In this document: in pieces, positions 1 to 7,398 of the stretch
Layout of the letters: every line of letters starts with the position of its first letter
How positions within the stretch are numbered: the stretch's first letter is position 1
NCBI GenBank assembly: GCA_020722095.1
Contig: DYLM01000002.1
Coordinates: 21,936-55,868, forward strand
Length of the DNA: 33,933 nucleotides
DNA from: Chloroherpeton thalassium
GTDB taxonomy: Bacteria; Bacteroidota; Ignavibacteria; Kapaibacteriales; UBA2268
Direction: 5' to 3'
Position numbers and translations under genes: made by a program
Notes under the pieces: model-generated
Databases searched by the model: none
The model's input: the letters and a program-made list of their open reading frames with translations, nothing else
What the model was told of the DNA's origin: nothing

Positions 1-2
1 AA

Positions 3-701
3 GACCAGCATTTTGTAATGGAATTACCTCCATATAGAACACCGACAGCAAGAACGACTTTTCGGCATATGTGGGAAAAAAGTGCTGAATACTTAAAGAA
101 AATGGGTTCTTTAATTTTGGTTGCTTCAATTTTGATTTGGGCATTAGGTTATTATCCACGCGAAGTGAGTTTTTCCAAAAATTATCGAAAAGAAAAAAAT
201 TTAATTGAAAATAATTCATCATTATCTGACAAATATAAATTAGCACAAATTCAAGAAATTGAAACTGCTATGGAAACAGAGAGATTAGAGCAATCCTACA
301 TTGGAAAAATAGGACATTTTATCGAACCTGTAATAAGACCGATGGGTTGGGACTGGAAAATAGGAGTAAGCATTATTTCGGGTTTGCCCGCTAAAGAAGT
401 AATTGTTAGTACAATGGGCGTATTGTATCAATCAAATGATGAATCTGAACAATTACAAACAAAATTGAAAAATCAAGTTTATACAACGGGCGAGAATGTT
501 GATAAGAAAGTTTTTACTCCGCTTCGTGCATATTCGCTAATGCTATTTGTTTTAATATATTTTCCGTGTATTGCAGTTGTTGCAGCGATTAATAGAGAAG
601 CAAATTGGAAATGGGCACTATTTACCGTGAGTTATACAACAATTTTAGCTTGGGTTGTATCGTTTTCATTCTATCAAATTGGTTTATTATTGGGGTTTTA
701 A
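3..701 (+). CDS. feoB: Ferrous iron transporter FeoB, C-terminal part (5' truncated by window edge)
   Basis: This is the C-terminal membrane part of the Fe(II) transporter FeoB. The reading frame is open from base 3, and the codons before the first ATG (18) already read as FeoB (QHFVMELPPYRTP), so the gene begins outside the window and that ATG is not the start. A hydrophobic helix follows at about 31-47 of the 227 residues counted from ATG 18. Next come a polar charged insertion (about 52-95) and the conserved stretch with GLPAKEVIVSTMG (about 122-134), which belongs to the second Gate/FeoB_C region. Two more helices close the protein. The G-domain is not in the window. The next gene, a Cys-rich FeoB partner, starts 9 bases downstream, so the two are probably cotranscribed. 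The family assignment is secure. Confidence 0.95.
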   Translation, partial: DQHFVMELPPYRTPTARTTFRHMWEKSAEYLKKMGSLILVASILIWALGYYPREVSFSKNYRKEKNLIENNSSLSDKYKLAQIQEIETAMETERLEQSYIGKIGHFIEPVIRPMGWDWKIGVSIISGLPAKEVIVSTMGVLYQSNDESEQLQTKLKNQVYTTGENVDKKVFTPLRAYSLMLFVLIYFPCIAVVAAINREANWKWALFTVSYTTILAWVVSFSFYQIGLLLGF

Positions 702-710
702 GGTAAATTT

Positions 711-908
711 ATGTGGCAAGATATAATAGTATTTATAATCATAGCATTATCAAGTATGTACACAATTAACAAAATTTACAAATCATTAAAAGGTATATTT
801 TCACAAAAAAGCAGTTTTGGTTGTGGCGGGGGAAATTGTAGTGGATGCCCACTTTCCCAAGGCAAAGTATGCCAAGCTAAAAAGATAGCAATGATAGAAA
901 AGATGTAA
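711..908 (+). CDS. FeoB-associated Cys-rich membrane protein
   Basis: This 65-residue protein has one N-terminal transmembrane helix (about residues 4-20). A short cytoplasm-type tail follows with a glycine/cysteine cluster CGGGNCSGCP (about 38-47) and one more Cys near 54. Small proteins of this build (the FeoB-associated Cys-rich membrane protein family) commonly follow feoB in Bacteroidota and Firmicutes. They are thought to assist Fe(II) transport or to bind metal, but their biochemical role is not settled. The position 9 bases after feoB on the same strand supports the call. The spaced cysteines could bind Fe or an Fe-S species; that is inference. Confidence 0.85.
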   Translation: MWQDIIVFIIIALSSMYTINKIYKSLKGIFSQKSSFGCGGGNCSGCPLSQGKVCQAKKIAMIEKM

Positions 909-934
909 AAATTAACTTATTAATAAATAATTAA

Positions 935-3208
935 TTATTTCTTGATGATAAACTTCTCTGTAAATGTACGTGAAGAAGTCCGAATTTTTGCGTAATATGC
1001 TCCGTTTACTAATTCAGAAAAGTCAAGAATTACATAAGTTGAATTAATATCTTCAAATTTGGTTACTTCCTTTCCATCTATATCAATAATTTCAATATCG
1101 ATAATTGTTTCTTCCGAGAGCAAATTTAATTCACTTACTACAGGATTGGGGAATAATGATACTGAACTTTTTGTAACTGAATCTTCCTCTACTCCGATTG
1201 TGAAATCAAAATCTGTTAAGGGAATTGCAAGTAGATTATATGAATGTGGTTTTAAAGTTATTCTACGTTTGCCAATTTTTGTTTGAATTGTAGGTAGAAC
1301 ATTTATTGGATTATCAACCGAATTGTGGTCGTGAATATGATTTGCAAAGAGCTCATAGTGAAGAAAATTTTCCTTAATCTGATAACCATTCAGGTCCAAA
1401 ATTGTTTCAAGAGTATCAGTAAGATGGCGATTTAGTATTGAAAGATAGAGCGAATCGTTAGATTTAGTGGCAACAATATCCAAAAGTGGCATATTTTTGT
1501 AAAAATTAATTTTGAACTCTGGCTTGGGATTGATTGTATTACCAAAATATTGAAAAGGGATATAGTCTTGTCCGTGATGATTAAATATCAATTTCAAAGC
1601 ATAGTAACTCGGCGACATAAAGTAAACTCTTTTACCTTTGGCGGTTGTGTCTTCACGGTAAAAGGTAAGGAATAATGGACGTAAAGCTGGACCAGTAGTT
1701 TGGTAATTTCGTATAAAGGTATGAAGGAAATTCACGTCACCAATTGCGGAAAGCAACGAAAAGCCTTTGTGTGCTGTGTCGAGAGCCCAATTATCAAGTC
1801 CCATAAATTGCGTCCAATATTCAGTGGGAGCTTGTTTAATATTTCCGCCGTATTTTACTAATTCTTTCATTATAAAATCAATATCGTGTTGAGTATTGTA
1901 AGAACCACAAGCAAAAGCGTAATATTCGTCTTCGTATTTTATAGAATCTTGGGGATAGACTGCATAGCCAGGATGCCAGCTGTAGAAATCTGCTTTGTCG
2001 CCAATTACACTGAAAATTCTTGTTAAATCACTCGCTCCCGCCCAATGATAACCATTTACAAAAATGATAAGATTGGGATCTTTAGCTTTTACCTTTTTAT
2101 AAAAGTCTATGTATCCAGTTAAATAATTTGGCGAGTAAATAGGCCATTGTTCATTTCCTATTTCGAAGTATCGGATATTGTAAGGTTCGGGATGCCCATT
2201 TTTTGCCCTCATTTTACCATATTTAGTTGTAGTATCACCATTGCAATATTCAACCATATTTGCTGCTTCTTCGGCAGTGCCGTTTTGAAAATTTGAGGTT
2301 AAATATGGTTCAATATCAAGTTCTTCGCATAATTGTAAAAATTCATCTAATGAAAAATCCATTCGTTGTATTGTAGCATCCCATTTATAATTTGGAGCTA
2401 ATCTTTGGTCTCTATCGCCAATTGATTTTTCGAAATGCCAATTAGGATAATCGGCGAAAGAACCACCAGGGAATCTCATAAATTTTGGTTTTAGTTCTTT
2501 GATAAAATCAAAAAATTCTTTTCTCAAAGTGTATTTATTATCAGTTGCCATTAGCGAGGCTTCATCAAAATTAATTTTACCTTTGGATTTAATGTAAAGG
2601 GTAACTAAATACTGATTTTGAGTTTGAAAAGGAGGTATAGATAGACTCATTTTCTTCCAATATGGTTCAGCGGAAACCGCTCCCAAGCAAGTATCTATAA
2701 TAATGCAATCATCACTATTATTGCAATCTCGAAGGGATAATCTAAAATAGAGACTATCTGCATTTCCATTGGTATGAACATAAAAATCGTGAGTTTTACC
2801 CGAATCAAGAATAACCCATTGCTGATAGCCTGCTTCACCTAAATTTGTCAATTTCTCTAAAGAGTAATGTCGCAAACCTTGTTTGTTGTAACCCCAATAC
2901 CAAACTTTATTTTCCTTGATTGAATCGATCGAGCAGGTATTATATAATTGCCAATATTGTCCTTTCTCCCAATCCATTCCATTAGCATCGGTATCAAATC
3001 CACGATCTTCAAATTCTTGGGCAGAAACACCAATCTTGCTATTAACTCTTGTGTGCCAATATTCAAAAAATACTCCGAAAAGTTCGTTGTGAACTGCATT
3101 TTCAATTCCATCTCGAATATCAAGTTGAATACGAGCAGTATCTGTTTTTGCTTGGAGACAACTTACTAAAAATAATATTAGTCCGCTAATTAACAATGAT
3201 TTCTTCAT
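935..3208 (-). CDS. Secreted alpha-L-arabinofuranosidase-like glycoside hydrolase (GH51 type) with T9SS C-terminal domain
   Basis: This is a 757-residue exported glycosidase. Residues 1-20 form a hydrophobic signal peptide. A beta-rich insert at about 125-225 looks like a CBM4/9-type module. The catalytic barrel carries MRFPGGSFADY (about 244-254), and EIGNEQW at 349-355 places the acid/base Glu at E353. The nucleophile candidate is E463 in PTEYW. A GH51-type beta-sandwich follows (about 590-675). The last 74 residues start with SLFPNP and end KFIIKK, a type A T9SS sorting domain, so the enzyme is probably secreted or fixed on the cell surface. It acts on arabinose-containing glycans if the family's specificity holds. 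The gene starts 10 bases after uppP and may be read from the same transcript. The signal region contains LVSC, so lipoprotein processing is a less likely alternative. Confidence 0.88.
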   Translation of the reverse strand: MKKSLLISGLILFLVSCLQAKTDTARIQLDIRDGIENAVHNELFGVFFEYWHTRVNSKIGVSAQEFEDRGFDTDANGMDWEKGQYWQLYNTCSIDSIKENKVWYWGYNKQGLRHYSLEKLTNLGEAGYQQWVILDSGKTHDFYVHTNGNADSLYFRLSLRDCNNSDDCIIIDTCLGAVSAEPYWKKMSLSIPPFQTQNQYLVTLYIKSKGKINFDEASLMATDNKYTLRKEFFDFIKELKPKFMRFPGGSFADYPNWHFEKSIGDRDQRLAPNYKWDATIQRMDFSLDEFLQLCEELDIEPYLTSNFQNGTAEEAANMVEYCNGDTTTKYGKMRAKNGHPEPYNIRYFEIGNEQWPIYSPNYLTGYIDFYKKVKAKDPNLIIFVNGYHWAGASDLTRIFSVIGDKADFYSWHPGYAVYPQDSIKYEDEYYAFACGSYNTQHDIDFIMKELVKYGGNIKQAPTEYWTQFMGLDNWALDTAHKGFSLLSAIGDVNFLHTFIRNYQTTGPALRPLFLTFYREDTTAKGKRVYFMSPSYYALKLIFNHHGQDYIPFQYFGNTINPKPEFKINFYKNMPLLDIVATKSNDSLYLSILNRHLTDTLETILDLNGYQIKENFLHYELFANHIHDHNSVDNPINVLPTIQTKIGKRRITLKPHSYNLLAIPLTDFDFTIGVEEDSVTKSSVSLFPNPVVSELNLLSEETIIDIEIIDIDGKEVTKFEDINSTYVILDFSELVNGAYYAKIRTSSRTFTEKFIIKK

Positions 3209-3218
3209 AATGAACTTT

Positions 3219-4016
3219 CTAATTAAACAACAAAATAAAGATAATTATACTTAAAACTATTCTGTAATATCCAAAAATTTTAAAATCTTTTTTGGAAATA
3301 AAGTTCATAAAAACTTTGATTACCAACAAAGCAACAAAAAATGAAACAATAAAGCCCGTAAGTAACAATAAAAATTGTTGGTTAGTAAAACTTAATCCGT
3401 GTTTTAACAACGAATAACTCGTTGCGGCGAACATTGTAGGAATTGCAAGGAAAAATGAAAATTCTGCGGCAACAATCCGTGACGAACCTAATAGCATTGC
3501 TCCAATAATTGTTGCAGCCGAACGTGAAACCCCCGGAACCATAGCAATAGTTTGGATTAAACCAATAAGTAAGACTAATTTAATTGACAAATCATCAATT
3601 GAGTTGATTTTAGATTTTTTGGAATAATTTTCAATTATGATTAGAATTAAACCACCAACAAATAATGAAATTGAAACGGTAAGTGGATTGAATAATTTTT
3701 CCTCAACAATATCGCCAAATAAGTACCCTAAAAATAAAGCAGGAATTACTCCAATTATTGCTTTTTGCCAAGTTGAATAAATTTGTTTTTTCTTGGATAA
3801 TTCATTATTGCGTTGAAATGGGTTCAAGCGTTTGTGGAAATAGACAACCACAGCCGAAATTGCACCAAGTTGAATAATTATATCAAAACTTGTCATAAAA
3901 GGTTCTGGGAAAGAGAGTATCTGATTAAATAAAATTAGATGTCCAGTTGATGAAATTGGTAGAAATTCGGTAATTCCTTCTATTATTCCAAGAATTACAG
4001 CTGTTAAAAATTCCAT
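3219..4016 (-). CDS. uppP: Undecaprenyl-diphosphatase UppP (BacA family)
   Basis: This integral membrane phosphatase converts undecaprenyl diphosphate to the monophosphate, recycling the lipid carrier for peptidoglycan and O-antigen units. Both family signatures are present: GIIEGITEFLPISSTGH at 10-26, holding the E-x3-E pair and the SSTGH stretch, and PGVSRSAAT at 161-169 with the catalytic Arg165. Several hydrophobic helices run through the 265 residues, close to the usual length of about 270. The frame stays open upstream to 4112, but those 32 extra residues are Phe/Ile/Asn-rich and precede the canonical MEFL start, so I place the start at 4016. It is divergent from yceI and followed by the GH51 gene. 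Confidence 0.95.
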   Translation of the reverse strand: MEFLTAVILGIIEGITEFLPISSTGHLILFNQILSFPEPFMTSFDIIIQLGAISAVVVYFHKRLNPFQRNNELSKKKQIYSTWQKAIIGVIPALFLGYLFGDIVEEKLFNPLTVSISLFVGGLILIIIENYSKKSKINSIDDLSIKLVLLIGLIQTIAMVPGVSRSAATIIGAMLLGSSRIVAAEFSFFLAIPTMFAATSYSLLKHGLSFTNQQFLLLLTGFIVSFFVALLVIKVFMNFISKKDFKIFGYYRIVLSIIIFILLFN

Positions 4017-4144
4017 TTTAAGATAAAAATTACAATTTGAAAAAATATAAAAATTTAAAATTATCAAAAAAAAACTAAACAATTTGTAATAAAATTGATT
4101 TTTTTGTGTCATTATAGTTGAAATTATTCACAAATAAAAAAAAT

Positions 4145-4148
4145 GGAG
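4145..4148 (+). promoter_or_regulatory. Shine-Dalgarno GGAG deciding the yceI start
   Basis: GGAG is followed by a six-base spacer and the ATG at 4155. It overlaps the alternative upstream ATG (4143), which has no comparable purine stretch before it apart from an A-run. This favours initiation at 4155. Shine-Dalgarno dependence is weak in Bacteroidota, so the support is moderate. Confidence 0.5.
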
Positions 4149-4154
4149 TATATT

Positions 4155-4763
4155 ATGCTTAAAAAATTATCAACACTTACATTTATTTCATTATTAGCTA
4201 TTTTAGGAAATTTAAATTTACACGCTTCTGATAAAATTGAAAAATATATAGTTGATTTAGAAAGAAGCCAGATTTTTTGGGGAGCTTCAAAAATAGGTGG
4301 GCACCACGAGGGGACAATCAAGATAAAATCTGGAACAATAACATTGAAAAATGGATATTTGATGGATGCTGAATTTGTTGTTGATGCTACTTCTATTACA
4401 AATACTGATCTTAAAGATCCAAATCTAAATAAAAAATTAGTTGACCATTTAAAAAGTGCTGAATTTTTTGATGTTACAAATTTCCCCGAAATAAAGTTCA
4501 AGTTGACAAAGCCCGATAGAAAATTAGATCAAAATTATTTAGCAAAGGGCAATTTAACTATAAAGAATTTAGTCTCTGAAGTAAAATTTCCATTAACGCT
4601 TAAGATTGATGGAAATGAGATATACGCAGGTATTTCTTTTATTTTCGACAGAACTAAACATAATATGAAATTCAATTCCAAAAAGTTTACGCCAAATATC
4701 GGCGACAAAATGATTTATGACGAAGTTGATGTTAATCTTTATATTTATGCCAAAAGGCAATAG
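4155..4763 (+). CDS. YceI-family periplasmic lipid-binding protein
   Basis: This is an exported YceI/lipocalin-like beta-barrel, a family that binds isoprenoid or other amphiphilic molecules in the periplasm. The sequence shows a signal peptide (about residues 1-25, ending near LHASDK). After it come the typical elements YIVDLERSQIFWGASKIGG, a VDATSITNTDL stretch, LKSAEFFDVTNFPEIKF and the terminal FDRTKHNMKFNS region. The ATG at 4155 is preferred over the in-frame ATG at 4143, because GGAG at 4145-4148 lies six bases before 4155 and the resulting protein begins directly with a Lys-rich signal peptide. The length of 202 residues is normal. The gene is monocistronic and followed by repeat-rich non-coding DNA. 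The ligand is unknown. Confidence 0.9.
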   Translation: MLKKLSTLTFISLLAILGNLNLHASDKIEKYIVDLERSQIFWGASKIGGHHEGTIKIKSGTITLKNGYLMDAEFVVDATSITNTDLKDPNLNKKLVDHLKSAEFFDVTNFPEIKFKLTKPDRKLDQNYLAKGNLTIKNLVSEVKFPLTLKIDGNEIYAGISFIFDRTKHNMKFNSKKFTPNIGDKMIYDEVDVNLYIYAKRQ

Positions 4764-4792
4764 TTCTTATTAAGTTGATAAAGAGCTAAACA

Positions 4793-4954
4793 AGAGGCTG
4801 TCTCATAATTCTGAAAATGTTCAAAATTGTCATTCCCGTGCAAACGGGAAAATAGATCCTCCCCCTAACCCCACCTGTCCCGACCTGTCGGGATCACAGA
4901 GGGGGAATAAGAGAAAAAAATCCCCCTCAGAGAGGGGGACGAAGGGGGAGGATC
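4793..4954. repeat. Hairpin-rich interspersed repeat block downstream of yceI
   Basis: This non-coding block is unusually GC-rich for the window. It holds four stem-forming segments. TTCCCGT (4833-4839) pairs with ACGGGAA (4844-4850). CCCGA (4879-4883) pairs with TCGGG (4888-4892). TCCCCCTC (4921-4928) pairs with GAGGGGGA (4932-4939). An outer 12-base perfect arm (4855-4866) pairs with 4943-4954. The left edge (4793-4808, AGAGGCTGTCTCATAA) resembles the kind of terminal repeat seen on some insertion sequences, but no transposase is nearby. It is probably a dispersed intergenic repeat; it could also fold as RNA after yceI transcription. Copy number cannot be judged from this window. Confidence 0.75.
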
Positions 4955-4969
4955 TGATAAAAACATTTT

Positions 4970-5126
4970 AAAACCTTATTTAACCTAATAACCTTAGTAG
5001 AAAAAAATGAACCAAACCAAACCAATAACCTTATTTCCTAATTTCAATAATTTAATAAGGTTATAAGGTTTGGTGTGTAAAAATGGGAATTATTTCTACT
5101 AAGGTTAATAATGAGGATAAGGTTTT
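4970..5126. repeat. Nested palindromic MITE-like element (about 157 bp)
   Basis: Three nested inverted-repeat pairs share one centre. The outer pair is AAAACCTTAT (4970-4979) with ATAAGGTTTT (5117-5126). The middle pair is a perfect 15-base arm, 4989-5003 with 5093-5107, built on CTTAGTAG / CTACTAAG. The inner pairs are ACCAAACC (5016-5023) with GGTTTGGT (5067-5074), and TAACCTTATT (5026-5035) with AATAAGGTTA (5054-5063). The element has no open reading frame. The structure suits a non-autonomous miniature element or a long RNA or DNA cruciform. No target-site duplication is evident. The stretch from here to 5189 holds nothing else I recognise. Confidence 0.8.
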
Positions 5127-5189
5127 TCGATGTTATATAATTCCCTCAAGCTATATCTTTATTGATGGAAATTGTTTTGTAAAATCTTT

Positions 5190-6386
5190 TTAAATTACTT
5201 GTTTGGATTTTAGTAAATCAATTTCATCTTGATTATATCCAATCTTCGTTAGAATTTCTATTGTATGTTCGCCCAAAAGTGGTGGAGGATTTTCCACAAA
5301 TCCAGGTGTTTTGGAAAATTTTGCTGTCAAATTGAATAATGGCACATCGCCAATTCCTGGGACATTTACATTGTTAAAAGTTTGTCGATGTTTGATTTGG
5401 GCTTGGTCCAATGCCTCGGCAAAACTCAATATTTCACCAGAAGGGATCCCATTATTATTAAAAAGTTCTACCCAGAAACTTGTTTCTTTGGTCTGAAGAA
5501 CTTTTTCAATTATTGGAGTTAATTCAAATCTATTTTTCTTCCGAGTATCCCTTTCTTTAAATCTTGGATCTTCAATTAATTCGGGTATTCCAATTAAATT
5601 ACAAAGTTGCTCCCATTGTTCTTGTTTATTTGCGGCAATATTCATCGAACCATCTTTGGTTTTGAACACACCCGATGGTGCAGCAGTAAAATTATCATTT
5701 CCAAGCAATTGCGGTGCTTGACCCGCCAAAAGCCAATTGGAAACAACCCAACCCATCAATGGCATTATTGAATCGAGCATTGCAATATCAATAAACTGCC
5801 CTTCGCCCGTTCGTTCTCGGTGGAAAAGTGCGGACATTATTGCAAATGCTGCATTCAAACCACCAACCGTATCGCAAACGGGAAAACCAGAGCGAAGTGG
5901 ATTGAGAGTTTGGTCGCCATTAATTGCCATAACGCCGCTTAAACCTTGAATAATTTGATCATAAGCGGGTTTGTCGGCATCTGGTCCGTCCTGACCAAAG
6001 CCCGATATGGCACAATAAATTATTTTGGGATTTATCTTAACTAATTCATCGTAACCAAGACCCAATCTATCCATTACTTTTGGTCGGAAATTCTCAACAA
6101 TCACATCACTTTCGGCTACTAATTTCTTGAAAATTTCTTTGCCTTCGTCAAATTTAAGATTTAATGTTAATGATTTTTTATTTGCATTCTGGGCTAAAAA
6201 ACTTGTTCCCATCAGCAAATTATTATATTCTGACTTTGACCCTAATTTGCGTGCTAAATCGCCATCCTTGGGATTTTCAATTTTGATTACTTCTGCTCCC
6301 AAAAGCGATAAATGAAGAGTGGCAAATGGACCTGAAAGAACATTTGTCAAATCTAAAACTTTGATATTTTCTAATATTTTGTTCAT
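5190..6386 (-). CDS. CaiB/BaiF-family (class III) CoA-transferase
   Basis: Class III CoA-transferases move CoA between carboxylic acids through an aspartyl-CoA intermediate. The 398-residue protein opens with the family start ILENIKVLDLTNVLSGPFAT and contains GAEVIKIENP (30-39), VIVENFRP (95-102) and ISGFGQDGP (127-135). Its catalytic Asp is most likely D172 in PVCDTVGG, aligned with D169 of formyl-CoA transferase. Length is normal. ATG 6386 is preferred over TTG 6398: GGAA stands six bases before it, and the TTG lies inside the end of the neighbouring gene. The start overlaps the end of the HMG-CoA-lyase-like gene, so the two are translationally coupled and probably act in sequence on one acid. 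The substrate is unknown. Confidence 0.92.
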   Translation of the reverse strand: MNKILENIKVLDLTNVLSGPFATLHLSLLGAEVIKIENPKDGDLARKLGSKSEYNNLLMGTSFLAQNANKKSLTLNLKFDEGKEIFKKLVAESDVIVENFRPKVMDRLGLGYDELVKINPKIIYCAISGFGQDGPDADKPAYDQIIQGLSGVMAINGDQTLNPLRSGFPVCDTVGGLNAAFAIMSALFHRERTGEGQFIDIAMLDSIMPLMGWVVSNWLLAGQAPQLLGNDNFTAAPSGVFKTKDGSMNIAANKQEQWEQLCNLIGIPELIEDPRFKERDTRKKNRFELTPIIEKVLQTKETSFWVELFNNNGIPSGEILSFAEALDQAQIKHRQTFNNVNVPGIGDVPLFNLTAKFSKTPGFVENPPPLLGEHTIEILTKIGYNQDEIDLLKSKQVI

Positions 6387-6388
6387 AA

Positions 6389-7306
6389 TTAATTCCAAAA
6401 AATTTCACCAGTTTTATACACATATCCAGGTAATTCTAATTCTAAATAATTTGCTACATCTTTTGATAATTCAATAAGTTGGTTTAAGTTTATTCCTGTT
6501 GGAATTCCTTCTCTTTTGAAATAATGCACAATATCTTCGGTGCAGACATTTCCCGCAGGAACTTTTGTGAAAGGGCAACCACCAATTCCGCCAAACGAAC
6601 TCTCGATAAATTTCACGCCGGAATTTATTGCTGCAACAACATTCAACATTCCCATTCCATAGGTATTATGAAAATGGCAAGCAAGTTCAATTTGATTGTC
6701 AAATTCTAAAACTTGCTTGAATAAATACTCAACTGAACTTGGGTTTGCATGCCCTGCAGTATCGGCAAGACTAATGTTGTTAATGCCATTTTGGACATAT
6801 TTCTCAACAATAGACAGAACTTTTTGGGGTTCGACTTTGCCTTCAAACCCGCATCCAAAGGCAGATTGAACCGAAACTTGTATTTCAAATCCTTCTGCTC
6901 GGCATTGTTTAGCAATTTCGATAATTCTATTTGTTGCTTCAGCAACCGACATTCTGGTATTTTTCTGACTATGTGTTTCGCTTGCAGAAACGCCCATAAG
7001 AATTTTGTCAACTTTTGAATTAATTGCCCTTTCCATTCCTTTTTCATTTAGGATTAGTGCAGTTAAAATTGTATCGGAGTTTTTGCGAACTTCACCATTG
7101 TTTATTCGCTTAAAAATTTCATCAGTATCTGCCATTTGAGGTAGAACCTTCGGATTGACAAATGAACCAACTTGAATATATTGGACATTCGCATCAATTA
7201 GTTTTTGTAGCCATTTTATTTTTGTGTCTGTATCAACAATTTTGCTGATTGACTGCAGTCCGTCCCGTAATCCAACATCGTGGAGAATAACTTTTGTATC
7301 TTTCAT
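6389..7306 (-). CDS. HMG-CoA lyase-like enzyme (HMGL / DRE-TIM family)
   Basis: This 305-residue TIM-barrel protein resembles hydroxymethylglutaryl-CoA lyase, which splits a 3-hydroxyacyl-CoA to acetyl-CoA and a keto acid. The key elements are GLRDGLQ at 12-18 (R14, D15, matching human R41/D42), SFVNPKVLPQMAD (48-60), HFH at 211-213 as metal ligands, and GGIGGCPF (239-246) with C244 matching catalytic C266. One difference stands out: the position of human E72 (motif IETTSFV) is Q45 here (IQVGSFV), so a shifted substrate or mechanism is possible. It is the first gene of the pair with the CoA-transferase. A citramalyl-CoA-type or branched-acid pathway is an inference from that pairing. Confidence 0.87.
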   Translation of the reverse strand: MKDTKVILHDVGLRDGLQSISKIVDTDTKIKWLQKLIDANVQYIQVGSFVNPKVLPQMADTDEIFKRINNGEVRKNSDTILTALILNEKGMERAINSKVDKILMGVSASETHSQKNTRMSVAEATNRIIEIAKQCRAEGFEIQVSVQSAFGCGFEGKVEPQKVLSIVEKYVQNGINNISLADTAGHANPSSVEYLFKQVLEFDNQIELACHFHNTYGMGMLNVVAAINSGVKFIESSFGGIGGCPFTKVPAGNVCTEDIVHYFKREGIPTGINLNQLIELSKDVANYLELELPGYVYKTGEIFWN

Positions 7307-7398
7307 AAAAAATGTAATAAACTTAAATACAAAATTAAGATAAGAACATTGATTTTGATTGAAATCTTATGAAAATAGTAGATTACATTAAGAAAAAT

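Noticed and set aside
3123-3208. Lipoprotein processing of the GH51 enzyme (LVSC in the signal peptide)
   Set aside because: The C-terminal T9SS domain is intact and a type I cleavage after CLQA is plausible. Lipidation kept only as a less likely alternative.
4124-4501. A 125-residue minus-strand open frame opposite yceI
   Set aside because: It lies wholly antisense to a well-supported YceI gene and shows no family motif. Treated as a shadow.
4793-5126. CRISPR array or tRNA cluster in the repeat island
   Set aside because: The repeats are inverted, not direct with uniform spacers, no cas gene is near and no cloverleaf can be drawn.
6706-7047. A 113-residue minus-strand frame inside the HMG-CoA-lyase-like gene
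   Set aside because: It is in another frame of the same strand as a gene with clear catalytic motifs, and has no motifs of its own.
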